This document shows positions 35,063 to 43,530 of a DNA stretch of 64,000 bases, in pieces. Source of the stretch: DASPKM01 sp963817075. GTDB taxonomy: Bacteria; Bacteroidota; Bacteroidia; Chitinophagales; Chitinophagaceae. Location of the stretch: assembly GCA_963817075.1 (NCBI GenBank), contig CAWFMT010000005.1:186001-250000 (forward strand), read 5' to 3'. Both the position numbers and the translations under genes were made by a program. The notes below the pieces were generated by a model that was not told where the DNA came from, made no database searches, and saw only the letters and a list, made by a program, of their open reading frames with translations. Numbering within the stretch: position 1 is the first letter of the stretch; every line of letters starts with the position of its first letter.

Positions 35063-37111
35063 ATGCAAAAAATCTTTGGTTCTATAATTCTTCTTCTTAT
35101 CGTGCAATCCTCCATCGCGCAGGTTAATGAGGATTCTGCGGCAGTACTTGATAAGGTTGTAGTAACTGCTTTCGAACAGAACAGGAGTACCAAACAATCT
35201 GGATTTGCCATTACGCGATTAAATTTCAGCAATGCTGACAGGAGCAATAAAGGTTCTTTTATAGCAGGCTTTAATTCCGTTGCCGGGGTACGAATGGAAG
35301 AACGATCTCCCGCCAGTTACAGGATCAATATCCGGGGTAGTGCACTTCGATCTCCATTTGGAGTGAGAAATATAAAGATTTACTGGAATGATCTTCCAGT
35401 AACTGATCCAAGCGGTAATTCATATTTTAACCAATTTGCTTACAACAACTTTTCCTTCCTGGAGGTTTACAAAGGTCCGGTTAGCAGTATGTATGGTGCC
35501 GGGACAGGCGGACTTATATTGATGCAAAGTTTTGAATCTTCCTGGAAGCCTTCCGTAAAAGCAGAATACGTTGTGGGGAATTGGGGTTTACATAATATTC
35601 TATTGAGTACCTCATTTGGCAATAAGGATAATCACTCTCTAATAACTTATTCCCATCATGAAGGGAATGGGTACCGTGATCACAGCAGGATGAAAAGAGA
35701 TAATGCAACTTTTGTGACCGAGAATAAGATCTCAGAAAAGCAACAAATAAAGGCAAGCATTCTTTTTAATAATCTATTTTATGAAACTCCGGGTGGACTG
35801 ACGTTGACTGAGTTTAATGCTAATCCTAAATCAGCTCGGCCTGCAGCCGGTGGATTTCCTTCTGCTGATGGAGCAAAGGCCGCAATATTTCAGAAAAATT
35901 TTCTTGCAGGCCTGAGTCATATTTATTCATTCAATCATTCGATCAGAAATACTACTGTTCTTTACGGTTCATTCGCGGAAATCAAAAACCCAACGTTCCG
36001 TAATTATGAAAGACGGATTGAACCCAGTTTTGGCGGCAGATCGGTTTTTAGTTATACCAAAAAAACTGACGAAAAGAAGATAACCCTGGTTTCCGGAATT
36101 GAAATTCAACACGCGTTCTTCAATACCCAAGTATCAAGGAACCGACAGGGGATTCCTGATACCCTGCAAACAAATGATGATGTCCGATTTAACAACATGA
36201 GTATTTTTTTTCAGGCAGATGCCGAATTGAGGAACTGGATTCTAACAGGAGGACTTAGCCTGAATCGTTCCGATGTTTCGATTTTAAGATTGAATAAATA
36301 TCCTGTCATAAAACAAAGTCGCGAGTATAATAGTGAATGGTCGCCCAGGATTTCAATTTTACGAAAATTGGGTGATCAGATTTCAGTTTATGCTACGATC
36401 ACCAAGGGCTTTTCACCTCCAACTATATCTGAATTATTACCATCAACAGGAGTTATCAGCACATTTCTTGAAGCAGAATCCGGAACCAACTATGAAATAG
36501 GAGCCAAGTGGGCATCAAGAGGTTTTCAAATTGAACTTAATGGATATTACTTTCGACTTAACGATGCCCTGGTTGGAAGGAAGGATAGCAGCAATGCAGA
36601 TTTTTTTGTAAACGCAGGTAACACGAAGCAAAAAGGTATTGAATTGAGTTCATCTTACTTCAAAGGTTTTTCACCAACCTCGGTATTCAGAACTTTAATG
36701 ACAAGCCTTGCGTATACCCTATCAAATTATCGATTCGGGTCTTATAGAAAAGAAACCACGGAATTCGGAGGGAAGCGCCTTCCAGGAGTTCCGGAAAATA
36801 CAATTTCAATTCTTGCTGATCTTCAACTCCGGAATGGAATTTATTTGAATTCGACTTTTTATTTTGCTTCGAAAATATTTATGAATGATGCCAATACTAT
36901 TTCTGCAGATGACTATTCATTGCTTGGAATTCGTCTTGGATATAAGCTTCTGTCCAAAAAAGCACGATTGAATTTTTATGTTGGTTCTGATAATTTGATG
37001 AACCAAACGTACAGTCTTGGCAATGATATTAATGCCGCAGGTGGACGATATTACAACCCCGCAGCCTTAAGGAATTATTATGGAGGAATTGCCTGGGAGC
37101 TGAATTATTAA
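35063..37111 (+). CDS. TonB-dependent outer-membrane receptor
   Basis: The 682-residue protein has a signal peptide (KIFGSIILLLIVQSSIAQ), a TonB-box-like LDKVVVTAF, and a plug with YRINIRGSALRSPFGVRNIK (about 84-103), NDLPVTDPSG and LEVYKGPVSSMYGAGTGG. The barrel ends in AWELNY. There is no N-terminal carboxypeptidase-like domain. The plug pattern is FecA/siderophore-like (RGxxxRSPFGVRxIKxYWN), but the ligand cannot be told from sequence. The riboswitch-controlled receptor follows about 500 bases on. A -7-like element lies 17 bases upstream of the ATG. Confidence 0.88.
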   Translation: MQKIFGSIILLLIVQSSIAQVNEDSAAVLDKVVVTAFEQNRSTKQSGFAITRLNFSNADRSNKGSFIAGFNSVAGVRMEERSPASYRINIRGSALRSPFGVRNIKIYWNDLPVTDPSGNSYFNQFAYNNFSFLEVYKGPVSSMYGAGTGGLILMQSFESSWKPSVKAEYVVGNWGLHNILLSTSFGNKDNHSLITYSHHEGNGYRDHSRMKRDNATFVTENKISEKQQIKASILFNNLFYETPGGLTLTEFNANPKSARPAAGGFPSADGAKAAIFQKNFLAGLSHIYSFNHSIRNTTVLYGSFAEIKNPTFRNYERRIEPSFGGRSVFSYTKKTDEKKITLVSGIEIQHAFFNTQVSRNRQGIPDTLQTNDDVRFNNMSIFFQADAELRNWILTGGLSLNRSDVSILRLNKYPVIKQSREYNSEWSPRISILRKLGDQISVYATITKGFSPPTISELLPSTGVISTFLEAESGTNYEIGAKWASRGFQIELNGYYFRLNDALVGRKDSSNADFFVNAGNTKQKGIELSSSYFKGFSPTSVFRTLMTSLAYTLSNYRFGSYRKETTEFGGKRLPGVPENTISILADLQLRNGIYLNSTFYFASKIFMNDANTISADDYSLLGIRLGYKLLSKKARLNFYVGSDNLMNQTYSLGNDINAAGGRYYNPAALRNYYGGIAWELNY

Positions 37112-37173
37112 AGAACCAGATATTTGTCCACCACCCTTAAAAAAAATAAAGATTTACCGGAAGGATTTACTAT

Positions 37174-37181
37174 TACATTTG
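37174..37181 (+). promoter_or_regulatory. Bacteroidota -7 promoter element ahead of the B12 riboswitch
   Basis: tacatttg fits TAnnTTTG exactly and lies about ten bases before the riboswitch core. Transcription starting just after it would include the whole aptamer. The -33 region is not clear. Confidence 0.5.
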
Positions 37182-37189
37182 CCCAGATT

Positions 37190-37484
37190 TTGGTTCCCGC
37201 TTAGCGGGATGAAAAGGGAAGTCGGTGGGAATCCGACGCTATCCCCGTAGCTGTAAGGCAAGACGTAAACCCAAATCGTGACGCGTGAATCGTGAGACGT
37301 GAAACCTGAGTTCAGTTTTCGAATCTCATTTTTCTACTTCTCAAATAACAACTACCGACTCACGACTGACGAATCACGATTAGCGACCGCTGATTTAAAG
37401 GGTTCGTCACAGCTGATCTTCAAACCACTGTTCCGAAAGAACGGGAAGGTAATCAGCGATAATGCCAAGCCAGAAGACCTGCCA
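37190..37484 (+). ncRNA. Cobalamin riboswitch with an inserted palindrome
   Basis: The conserved landmarks are in order. They are ggttcccgc (37191), aaaagggaagtcggtgggaatcc (37213-37233), gctatccccgtagctgtaag (37238-37257), ccactg (37425-37430), gggaagg (37443-37449), and gccagaagacctgcc (37469-37483). These correspond to the receptor core and the conserved B12 box. The segment between the first and second halves is unusually long, about 165 bases against a normal few dozen. Most of it is a palindromic repeat (37274-37381). The receptor ATG is at 37617. Bound cobalamin is expected to lower expression of the downstream receptor. Confidence 0.85.
37274..37381. repeat. Palindromic repeat family C inside the riboswitch
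   Basis: The left arm aatcgtgacgcgtgaatcgt (37274-37293) plus gagacgtgaa is an imperfect reverse complement of gactcacgactgacgaatca plus cgatt (37357-37381). About 60 bases separate the arms. The same cgtgaatcgtgag motif occurs at 15850-15888 after uvrC. It is spliced between conserved halves of the cobalamin aptamer and would fold as its own hairpin arm. Confidence 0.75.
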
Positions 37485-37616
37485 GGATCACCACAACATT
37501 CTTTACAGCTTTCGGGTGAAAAGCACGGAATGTAAACCTTAACAAAGTTTACCTTCTTCGCCATTGTTTGTATTGCACAAACGTTTTCTCGGAAGCAGTC
37601 ACAAAAAAATTTTTTT

Positions 37617-39785
37617 ATGAAAAAGAAAAATTCGTTTGTGGCTGCGGTATTCATCGGCAGCCAATTGTTCGTCAACAGTTTTATCAAAGCCCAGGAACCT
37701 GATTCTACCGGGTTCAAAAATCTGAACGTGGTAACGGTTATAGGAACCAGAACTGAAAAGAAGCTTTCAGAAGTTCCTAAATCTGTTACTGTCTTTACTT
37801 CAAAGGATATTGAAAGTCTCCCTTACCAGAACGTTGCGGATCTTCTTTCAAGGAGCGAAGGAATCTTTGCAACAGGCACATTCCAGACCCCGGGTTCTCT
37901 TCAGTATCTGTTCCTTCGCGGAGCTGATGCAAGGCACACACTCATCATGATGGATGGTGTGAAAATGAGTGATGCGGCAACCCCGGATAACAGCCTTGAT
38001 CTAAGTGAGCTTTCCCTTGCGAATGTTGAAAGGATCGAGATCGTGAGAGGATCACAAGGCACTTTATATGGTTCCTCTGCAATTGGCGGTTCGATCAATA
38101 TCATCACCAGGAAAGGACGAAAGGCTGGATTCACTGGTAATCTCAAATCAAAGACGGGAAACTTTGGAAAGAAAACAATTGCTTCGACCAATAGTGCAGG
38201 CCTTGGATACACCGCAAAATCAGGTTGGTATATAAATGGCGAGTATCTGAACAGCTTTAGTAATGGTTTGAATGCTACCACCAACAATGGCACCAATGCT
38301 TTTGGATTCCAGGGAAATGAACGAGATCATTTTTATAAGCAGGATGTGGCAACAAAAACCGGATTCACTAAAAATGGATGGGATATCTATGCCGGTTACC
38401 GAAAGGTTAAACAGGAAAATGATATTGATGATGGTGCTTATAAGGATGATGAGAATTATGTCGTGAATTATGATCGGGAACTTTATAGCTATGGAATAAG
38501 CAAGAAACTAAATGAGGGCTTTTCTATTCAATTTTTTGGAGGATATACAAATACTGACAGAAAAGCAGATGATGATTCTTCACTGATCTCATCCAATCCT
38601 ATTACCTATGATGCTTCAACGTTCAAAAGTCGATATAATGGAAAATACCTTTCAAACGAGGTCCAGGCAGATTGGGAATTGAACAGGGTTACACTTATTG
38701 CAGGGGCAGGATTCACCGGAGAAAAAATGAATGTTAGTTCTGCCATTTTTTCCCGGGCTTTCAATTATACAAGTGAATCAGATTATGACTCACTTGGAAT
38801 AAAGGCCACGACTGGTTTTTTTTATGCAAGAGGTGATTGGAGGGTTGAGTTTGATAACAAAACATCATTCAATCTGGCGGGAGGACTGAGATACAGCAAC
38901 CATAACCAATTTGGAGATTTTCTGAGTTTTGAAATCAATCCGTCCTTTAAAGCCTCAGCAAATACGCTGGTGTTTGCAAATTTCTCAAGGGGATTTAATG
39001 CACCTTCACTTTATCAGCAATATGCTCCGGAGACAGATTTCAGTTCCGGAATCAGCAGAGGAAATTCCAAACTAAATCCTGAAAAATCATTCACCACAGA
39101 ATTTGGATTTCGGTCCCTGATTGAAAATGTGGTTCTGATGAACCTGAGTATTTATAAGTCAGAGGTTAAAGATTTCATCGACTATGTTTATCTCTGGGAA
39201 AAATCAAAACCGACCAGTAATCTTGGGTTTAATGATTATAAAGGCGATACATACCTGAACCTCGGAAAAATGGAGAGTCAGGGATTTGAACTTGGAACGC
39301 ATTTCTTTTTATCAAAGAAAATTGAAGCGAGTGCAAACATTAGTATCAATATCGGCAAATTAAAATACGAGCCTTCTTCAATTAATCAGCAAAAAACAGG
39401 AGGTCATCATGTGCAGGTGTACAATAATGGCGCATTTTTGACTGAGGCAAGCATCCAGAAACAATTTGCCAGGAGGCCTTCTTCCATTGTGAACCTTGGT
39501 TTGATTTTCAAACCAACAAGTGAATGGAGTTTTCATCTTGATTCCCGATCTGTGGGCTCAAGACCAGATGTATTTTATGACCCAGGTAAGGGACCTTTTG
39601 GCGCATTGGCAAGAAATACTGTGGATGGTTTTAGCCTTTTCAATCTTGCAGCATTTTTCAAAGCGAATAAAAATCTTAACCTCCAATTCCAATTGAATAA
39701 TATCCTCAATAAGAAATATGTTGAGATCAATGGGTTTAGTACTCTGGGAAGAAGTGTGTGGCTGGGAGTGGGAGTTTCGCTCTGA
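37617..39785 (+). CDS. btuB: TonB-dependent cobalamin receptor, BtuB-type
   Basis: The 722-residue protein has a signal peptide (KNSFVAAVFIGSQLFVNSFIKA), TonB-box-like NVVTVIGTRTEKKLSEVPKS, and a plug with NVADLLSRSEGIFATG, LFLRGADARHTLIMMDGVKM and VERIEIVRGSQGTLYGSSAIGG. Its calcium-binding-like and barrel regions follow, ending in SVWLGVGVSL. The architecture is BtuB-like, and the cobalamin riboswitch upstream makes B12 the probable ligand. There is no carboxypeptidase-like N-terminal domain. Expression is expected to fall when B12 is plentiful. Name is by architecture plus riboswitch; corrinoid specificity is untested. Confidence 0.88.
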   Translation: MKKKNSFVAAVFIGSQLFVNSFIKAQEPDSTGFKNLNVVTVIGTRTEKKLSEVPKSVTVFTSKDIESLPYQNVADLLSRSEGIFATGTFQTPGSLQYLFLRGADARHTLIMMDGVKMSDAATPDNSLDLSELSLANVERIEIVRGSQGTLYGSSAIGGSINIITRKGRKAGFTGNLKSKTGNFGKKTIASTNSAGLGYTAKSGWYINGEYLNSFSNGLNATTNNGTNAFGFQGNERDHFYKQDVATKTGFTKNGWDIYAGYRKVKQENDIDDGAYKDDENYVVNYDRELYSYGISKKLNEGFSIQFFGGYTNTDRKADDDSSLISSNPITYDASTFKSRYNGKYLSNEVQADWELNRVTLIAGAGFTGEKMNVSSAIFSRAFNYTSESDYDSLGIKATTGFFYARGDWRVEFDNKTSFNLAGGLRYSNHNQFGDFLSFEINPSFKASANTLVFANFSRGFNAPSLYQQYAPETDFSSGISRGNSKLNPEKSFTTEFGFRSLIENVVLMNLSIYKSEVKDFIDYVYLWEKSKPTSNLGFNDYKGDTYLNLGKMESQGFELGTHFFLSKKIEASANISINIGKLKYEPSSINQQKTGGHHVQVYNNGAFLTEASIQKQFARRPSSIVNLGLIFKPTSEWSFHLDSRSVGSRPDVFYDPGKGPFGALARNTVDGFSLFNLAAFFKANKNLNLQFQLNNILNKKYVEINGFSTLGRSVWLGVGVSL

Positions 39786-39856
39786 TTAAGTTGTCAAAAT
39801 GAATGTAAAATGGAAAATGCAAAATGAAAAATATGCTTCATTTTACATTTTCTATT

Positions 39857-39936
39857 TTAACCTCAAAGGCGCCAAGACGCAAGGCTACGCGAAGACGTCC
39901 TTGCGAAACTTTGCGTCCTGGCTCCTTTGCGGTTAA
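39857..39936. repeat. Family A palindromic repeat, full copy
   Basis: ttaacctcaaaggcgccaag and its partner with cctttgcggttaa (right arm) flank an inner gcgaagac...ttgcgaaac core. It lies between the convergent BtuB-type receptor and DUF2652 genes and could terminate both. Confidence 0.75.
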
Positions 39937-39939
39937 ATC

Positions 39940-41010
39940 TTAAGTAATAATCTTAAAATCTTTCAAGAAGCTTCCAAGATTTACAAGTGATTTTATATAC
40001 CGCTCATTAATATTTCTTTTTTTCGAGAATGCACGAGAGATGATTGAGCCCAGGCTCTTCGGTACATAATAATCGAGCGTTAACTCAGTTTGATTATCCG
40101 TGATTTTTTCAAGAACATAATAGGTCAGGGCTTTTGTTCTTTCTTCAGTTTCGCTGAACTCGATCCTTTCATCAGTATAAGAATAACTGCTGGAATAGAG
40201 TATCGATTCGCCGGTTTTCATTTTGTATCTGCACCTCATGCCTATGCGTGGAAGATAGTGATCAACTTCTTCTGCTTTCTCGACACCCTCAAGCCATAGG
40301 TGTCTGAAATTAAAATCTCCAACGGCATGAAATAAGGTGATGATATCTGTATCAAATGTCCTGGAAACTGAGAAAATTTTTGACTTGTCAGAGAATTCTG
40401 GTGGTGGAGGCTGATCTGGTGAGATTTCACTCTTGAGCTGAGTCAATTGTGCGTACTCGAATTCGATTTCTCCTATCTCTGTAATTTTAGCACTCTTGCT
40501 CCAATTCATCCACCCTGGAATTCCTTCCTTCCCATCTTTCTCAAGGAGCGAATCAGTAACTAGCCAATATTCGTGCAGTTCAATATCATTCTTGAGAAGC
40601 TGATGTGCCACAATTATATCTTTTCCGATAAGTTTATTGAATTGCTTCACATTATAATTTGTAAACTCACCATAATGAGTGACTACTTTCAAAGTAAGAT
40701 CAATAGCAGAGGTACATGCCTTGCACTGGCAATACTTACGAACGTTGTACGAGAACAGGTTTTTATGAAATGAACAGAACATTTTCTCTACCTGTTTGTA
40801 GAGCTGCTCCAAATCAGGACGTTCACCAAATTTGTAAAATAAGATTGCATCGCCTTCAATTTCTGAAATCTCGAGCCCGATTTCATTTGAGTTGATCAAT
40901 TGCTCCAACAATTCCTGGATGATCAGGCGACTGTGATCAATCTCTCCCTCAGAGATGAAACGCGTAAAGCCACTGATATCAGGAATAAAAATTAGCCCTC
41001 TGTTTTGCAT
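39940..41010 (-). CDS. DUF2652 cyclase-like domain fused to an SRPBCC/START-like domain
   Basis: The 356-residue protein starts with GLIFIPDISGFTRFISEGEI and, at about 50-60, ISEIEGDAILFYK. This is the layout of class III nucleotide cyclase homology domains (first D of PDISGFT, second D of EGDAILFY), and fits DUF2652. A Cys cluster, KYCQCKAC (about 92-99), follows. From about residue 215 there is a second domain with FSVSRTFDTDIITLFHAVGD, MRCRYKMKTGESILYSSSY and LEKITDNQTELTLDYYVPKS, an SRPBCC ligand-binding fold. Cyclase activity is not certain because the full set of base-binding residues is not visible. The SRPBCC part may sense a hydrophobic ligand. Confidence 0.8.
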   Translation of the reverse strand: MQNRGLIFIPDISGFTRFISEGEIDHSRLIIQELLEQLINSNEIGLEISEIEGDAILFYKFGERPDLEQLYKQVEKMFCSFHKNLFSYNVRKYCQCKACTSAIDLTLKVVTHYGEFTNYNVKQFNKLIGKDIIVAHQLLKNDIELHEYWLVTDSLLEKDGKEGIPGWMNWSKSAKITEIGEIEFEYAQLTQLKSEISPDQPPPPEFSDKSKIFSVSRTFDTDIITLFHAVGDFNFRHLWLEGVEKAEEVDHYLPRIGMRCRYKMKTGESILYSSSYSYTDERIEFSETEERTKALTYYVLEKITDNQTELTLDYYVPKSLGSIISRAFSKKRNINERYIKSLVNLGSFLKDFKIIT

Positions 41011-41048
41011 TATTTATGCTTTTGATGAGCCCGAGTTTCTTTCATACA

Positions 41049-41086
41049 CTTTGCGAATCTTCGTGCTCTTGCGTCCTGGCGGTTAA
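41049..41086. repeat. Family A half copy
   Basis: ttgcgaatcttcgtgctctt plus gcgtcctggcggttaa is the right arm of family A. It lies between the DUF2652 gene and the small membrane protein gene at 41095. Confidence 0.6.
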
Positions 41087-41094
41087 TCCTACAA

Positions 41095-41565
41095 TCAATA
41101 AGCCAATAATCTTCCACATGCAACAACGCAAATCCAGACGACCATGGAAACTATCGCAATAGCCTTTACTTTCAACGGCATATTACCCATTGCATTTGGT
41201 GAATCAATTTTCATTTGCCGAAATATAAAAGCATTGATCCCTCCTACTCCTATCAATGCCATTTTCAACCAGAAAACTGGATCATAACCGATGGTGGTTG
41301 CGTTAGTCATGAATAACAATATGCCAGAGGGAATAATGAGGATGAGTCCACGCATGGACCAGGTCAAAAGGTGTTTTTTCAGCCCTGAAATTGGGAGATG
41401 CCTGGCCCATCCCAGCAATCTCAGGTCGAAGAGAAATGCAGGACCAACCAATATGATTATTCCAAGAATATGAACAATTTCAATGGCAGGATAAGACCAG
41501 TTTGATTGACGAATACCTGATGCCAGGGAACTGTTCTCCAGCCACTCCAGCATTGTATGCATCAT
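41095..41565 (-). CDS. Four-helix integral membrane protein (DUF6644-like)
   Basis: The 156-residue protein has four membrane helices: YPAIEIVHILGIIILVGPAF (about 26-45), LLTWSMRGLILIIPSGILLF, FWLKMALIGVGGINAFIF and AIAIVSMVVWICVVACGRL. The IEIVHxxGI...GP and R residues resemble the DUF6644/DUF2214 families of small inner-membrane proteins with possible haem or metal links. It follows a DUF6152 gene by 21 bases and is likely co-transcribed. The function is not known; the pairing suggests a small envelope module. Confidence 0.65.
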   Translation of the reverse strand: MMHTMLEWLENSSLASGIRQSNWSYPAIEIVHILGIIILVGPAFLFDLRLLGWARHLPISGLKKHLLTWSMRGLILIIPSGILLFMTNATTIGYDPVFWLKMALIGVGGINAFIFRQMKIDSPNAMGNMPLKVKAIAIVSMVVWICVVACGRLLAY

Positions 41566-41586
41566 CTTGGATGAAATTCCTGGTGA

Positions 41587-41940
41587 TTAACGGAGTTCAA
41601 ATTTTTTATCATCAATGAAGATCCTTTCTGCTCTCATCTCATCCTTAATTTCCTTATGAGGATATCCCACAACTCTTATCTCCTTTCCTTTAAGCAACAT
41701 ATCTTCTCTTACTCCACGAGCCTCCATTCGGGTAACTGGAGCGAGGTAAACTGTCCAGATCATTTTGTCGTGTTTGACCTTGGCTATCGCATGCGGATTC
41801 TCGTAAACTATGTCCTGAATTATCCCTTTATAATCGAGGGTTTTTTCCTGATCATAATTTGCCCATCCATGATGCAGAGGTTTGAATGCAAAACTTAGGA
41901 AGATCACCAGGGCAAGGGGAAGAATTTTCTTGATTGCCAT
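41587..41940 (-). CDS. DUF6152-type exported small protein
   Basis: The 117-residue protein has a signal peptide (MAIKKILPLALVIFLSFA) and a compact OB-like domain: LDYKGIIQDIVYENPHAIAK, IWTVYLAPVTRMEARGV and LKGKEIRVVGYPHKEIKDEM. This is the DUF6152 pattern (a strand-rich domain with NPHA and APxxR). The function is unknown. The motif resembles nucleic-acid- or copper-linked OB folds, but I do not infer more. It precedes the membrane protein at 41565 by 21 bases, and the same pair is seen in other bacteria. Confidence 0.7.
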   Translation of the reverse strand: MAIKKILPLALVIFLSFAFKPLHHGWANYDQEKTLDYKGIIQDIVYENPHAIAKVKHDKMIWTVYLAPVTRMEARGVREDMLLKGKEIRVVGYPHKEIKDEMRAERIFIDDKKFELR

Positions 41941-41985
41941 AGTATGGAGTGTTAGTGAATATTAAAGGTAGGAAAATGATTGGGG

Positions 41986-42014
41986 ACCCTGACAGGGTCA
42001 GACCCTGTCAGGGT
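41986..42014. repeat. Perfect 13-bp inverted repeat
   Basis: accctgacagggt and accctgtcagggt are exact reverse complements with a three-base loop (cag). It lies between the genes at 42029 and 41940, both on the minus strand. No T run follows on the minus side, so it does not look like a classical terminator. Confidence 0.7.
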
Positions 42015-42028
42015 GGGTTTTACCTAAT

Positions 42029-42322
42029 TTACCAAACCTGGTAGATCTCTCTTGATCCTGTGAGGTACATTTCATGGTACCCCTTCATCTTCTCATTCAT
42101 TTTCTTCAAAGTCTCAGTATCCTGTTTATACTTTTCCCAGCTTTGCTCGTAGGCAGTCAGGTTTTCGAACTTGCTCACCATGATTACACGATTGTATTGA
42201 CCTGTCATATCGGTTAGGATGTGTTCGAGCTCATTATTATCGGCCATTACTTCCTTGAATAATTTAGCAACCTTGGATGCATTCCCTGGTTTACAAACGA
42301 AAATATCGTGGACAATGATCAT
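42029..42322 (-). CDS. Small dimeric alpha-beta barrel protein (NIPSNAP/monooxygenase-like)
   Basis: The 97-residue protein starts MIIVHDIFVCKPGNASKVAKL, then LEHILTDMTGQYNRVIMVSK, ENLTAYEQSWEKYKQDT and a C-terminal tail ending EIYQVW. The strand-helix-strand order and the V-x-x-F-x-x-K-P-G start fit small dimeric alpha-beta barrel proteins such as NIPSNAP or ABM families. No catalytic residue is clear. It is preceded by an SRPBCC gene on the same strand, 53 bases upstream, so the two may be one small stress-related operon. The call is a fold-level guess. Confidence 0.55.
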   Translation of the reverse strand: MIIVHDIFVCKPGNASKVAKLFKEVMADNNELEHILTDMTGQYNRVIMVSKFENLTAYEQSWEKYKQDTETLKKMNEKMKGYHEMYLTGSREIYQVW

Positions 42323-42375
42323 AGTAAATGATTTTATAGTTAGAAAATAAATGCGTCAAATGGAATTTATGTCAA

Positions 42376-42801
42376 TTAGTTGGACTCAACGTACTTCTTA
42401 AAATTGTCCATGATGGATTGCCAGCCGCTTTTTTGCATCTCGACTGGATTAGTGCCCTCAGCCTCAAACGTCTCAATCACCTTGGTTTTATTTCCATCAG
42501 AAGAGAAGTTTATGATCACTTTTCTTCCATCACCAAGAGTATATTCAATCAATTCATGTTCTTTGACGTTGTCATACACTCCTCCAAAATCAAACCCGAA
42601 GCTTCCATCTTTAGCTTCCATTCGTGAGGTAAATTTTCCTCCAGTCCTTAGATCGTTCTCTGCAAATGGTGTATGCCAATCTTCCGAGGCGTTACTCCAT
42701 TTAGTTATGTGCTGAGGTTCGCTCCAATATTTCCATACTTTTTCAACTGGTGCATTCACCGTGGTCTCGACAGTGACTTTTGTTGCTGTTCCTGTTTCCA
42801 T
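42376..42801 (-). CDS. SRPBCC-family protein (AHSA1-type)
   Basis: The 141-residue protein has the START/AHSA1 pattern: VTVETTVNAPVEKVWKYWSE, HITKWSNASEDWHTPFAEND, DLRTGGKFTSRMEAKDG, FDFGGVYDNVKEHELIEYTL, and C-terminal TEWKV-like KVIETFEAEG followed by WQSIMDNFKKYVES. These proteins bind a hydrophobic ligand or are Hsp90 activator-like. The ligand is unknown. It is one of several SRPBCC proteins within 18 kb. It precedes a small barrel-like gene at 42322. Confidence 0.85.
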   Translation of the reverse strand: METGTATKVTVETTVNAPVEKVWKYWSEPQHITKWSNASEDWHTPFAENDLRTGGKFTSRMEAKDGSFGFDFGGVYDNVKEHELIEYTLGDGRKVIINFSSDGNKTKVIETFEAEGTNPVEMQKSGWQSIMDNFKKYVESN

Positions 42802-43530
42802 TTTTCCTTTGTTTAAAAATTAGTAGTTGAGATTAAATTGGTCATGCAAATTAGCCTGAGTTTTAGAAATATAAGGAGGTAAGGAACGAAAATAAGAGGG
42901 TGTTTTGCGTCATTTTGCTGTTTACAGTTAAGACAGGCTTCGTGAAACTCGATATTTCTGCTACCGTGTTGCGAAACAGTTTGTTGCCTGAAAGTGAAGC
43001 TCCGGATATTATGATTTCTTTTATAAATACTGGTCAGCTTATTGATCATAATTCCCAAATTGTTGAAATGAAAAAGTTTACTGTTCTTACCTGTTGGAAG
43101 TGTGTGGTAGTACTTACTGCCCTTTATGCCTTGGCGAATATGTAACCTCACCCGGTTTCGCGACCCTCTCGTCAAATTGAGAGAAAATATCTTTATTAAG
43201 TATTCAAACAGCGAACGCCGTTAAGGACGTGTTCTTATACGTCCTTGCTGTGCGTGGCTATGGCAAAACCTGCGGAGCGATAGGTTTTGCCTTGATTTTT
43301 TTTGTGGGACTTTTTTGTATCAAGACAAAAAAGTCCCGAACTGCTGCCGATAGCCAGCTTATTTGGTTGAAAAGCGGAGTCTTCTTATATCTAATGAATG
43401 CGATGGAGATTGAAAAATCTCAAAGAGATCCTTTCTTGCAACCATGATACAATCATTGATTTGTATCTCTCTACTTCCAAATCTATCTTGCCATCCATAA
43501 AAATTCCTCCTAATTATAAATAATTCTTCA
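42802..43530. other. 729-base spacer with three strong hairpins
   Basis: No gene is supported here. Three stem-loops follow in a row. They are aaggacgt/acgtcctt (43223-43246), ggcaaaacct/aggttttgcc (43262-43291, 10 bp) and gggacttttttgt/acaaaaaagtccc (43306-43337, 13 bp, perfect). The linking text (gcgtggctatggcaaaacctgc..., ttgtatcaagacaaaa) looks like dispersed Bacteroidota repeats. An open frame at 42900-43145 is likely random. Confidence 0.6.

Noticed and set aside
42900..43145. An 81-codon frame in the spacer after the SRPBCC gene
   Set aside because: It has a Cys-containing hydrophobic end, but no RBS, no family match and odd codon use. The region is otherwise filled with hairpins, so I did not call it a gene.
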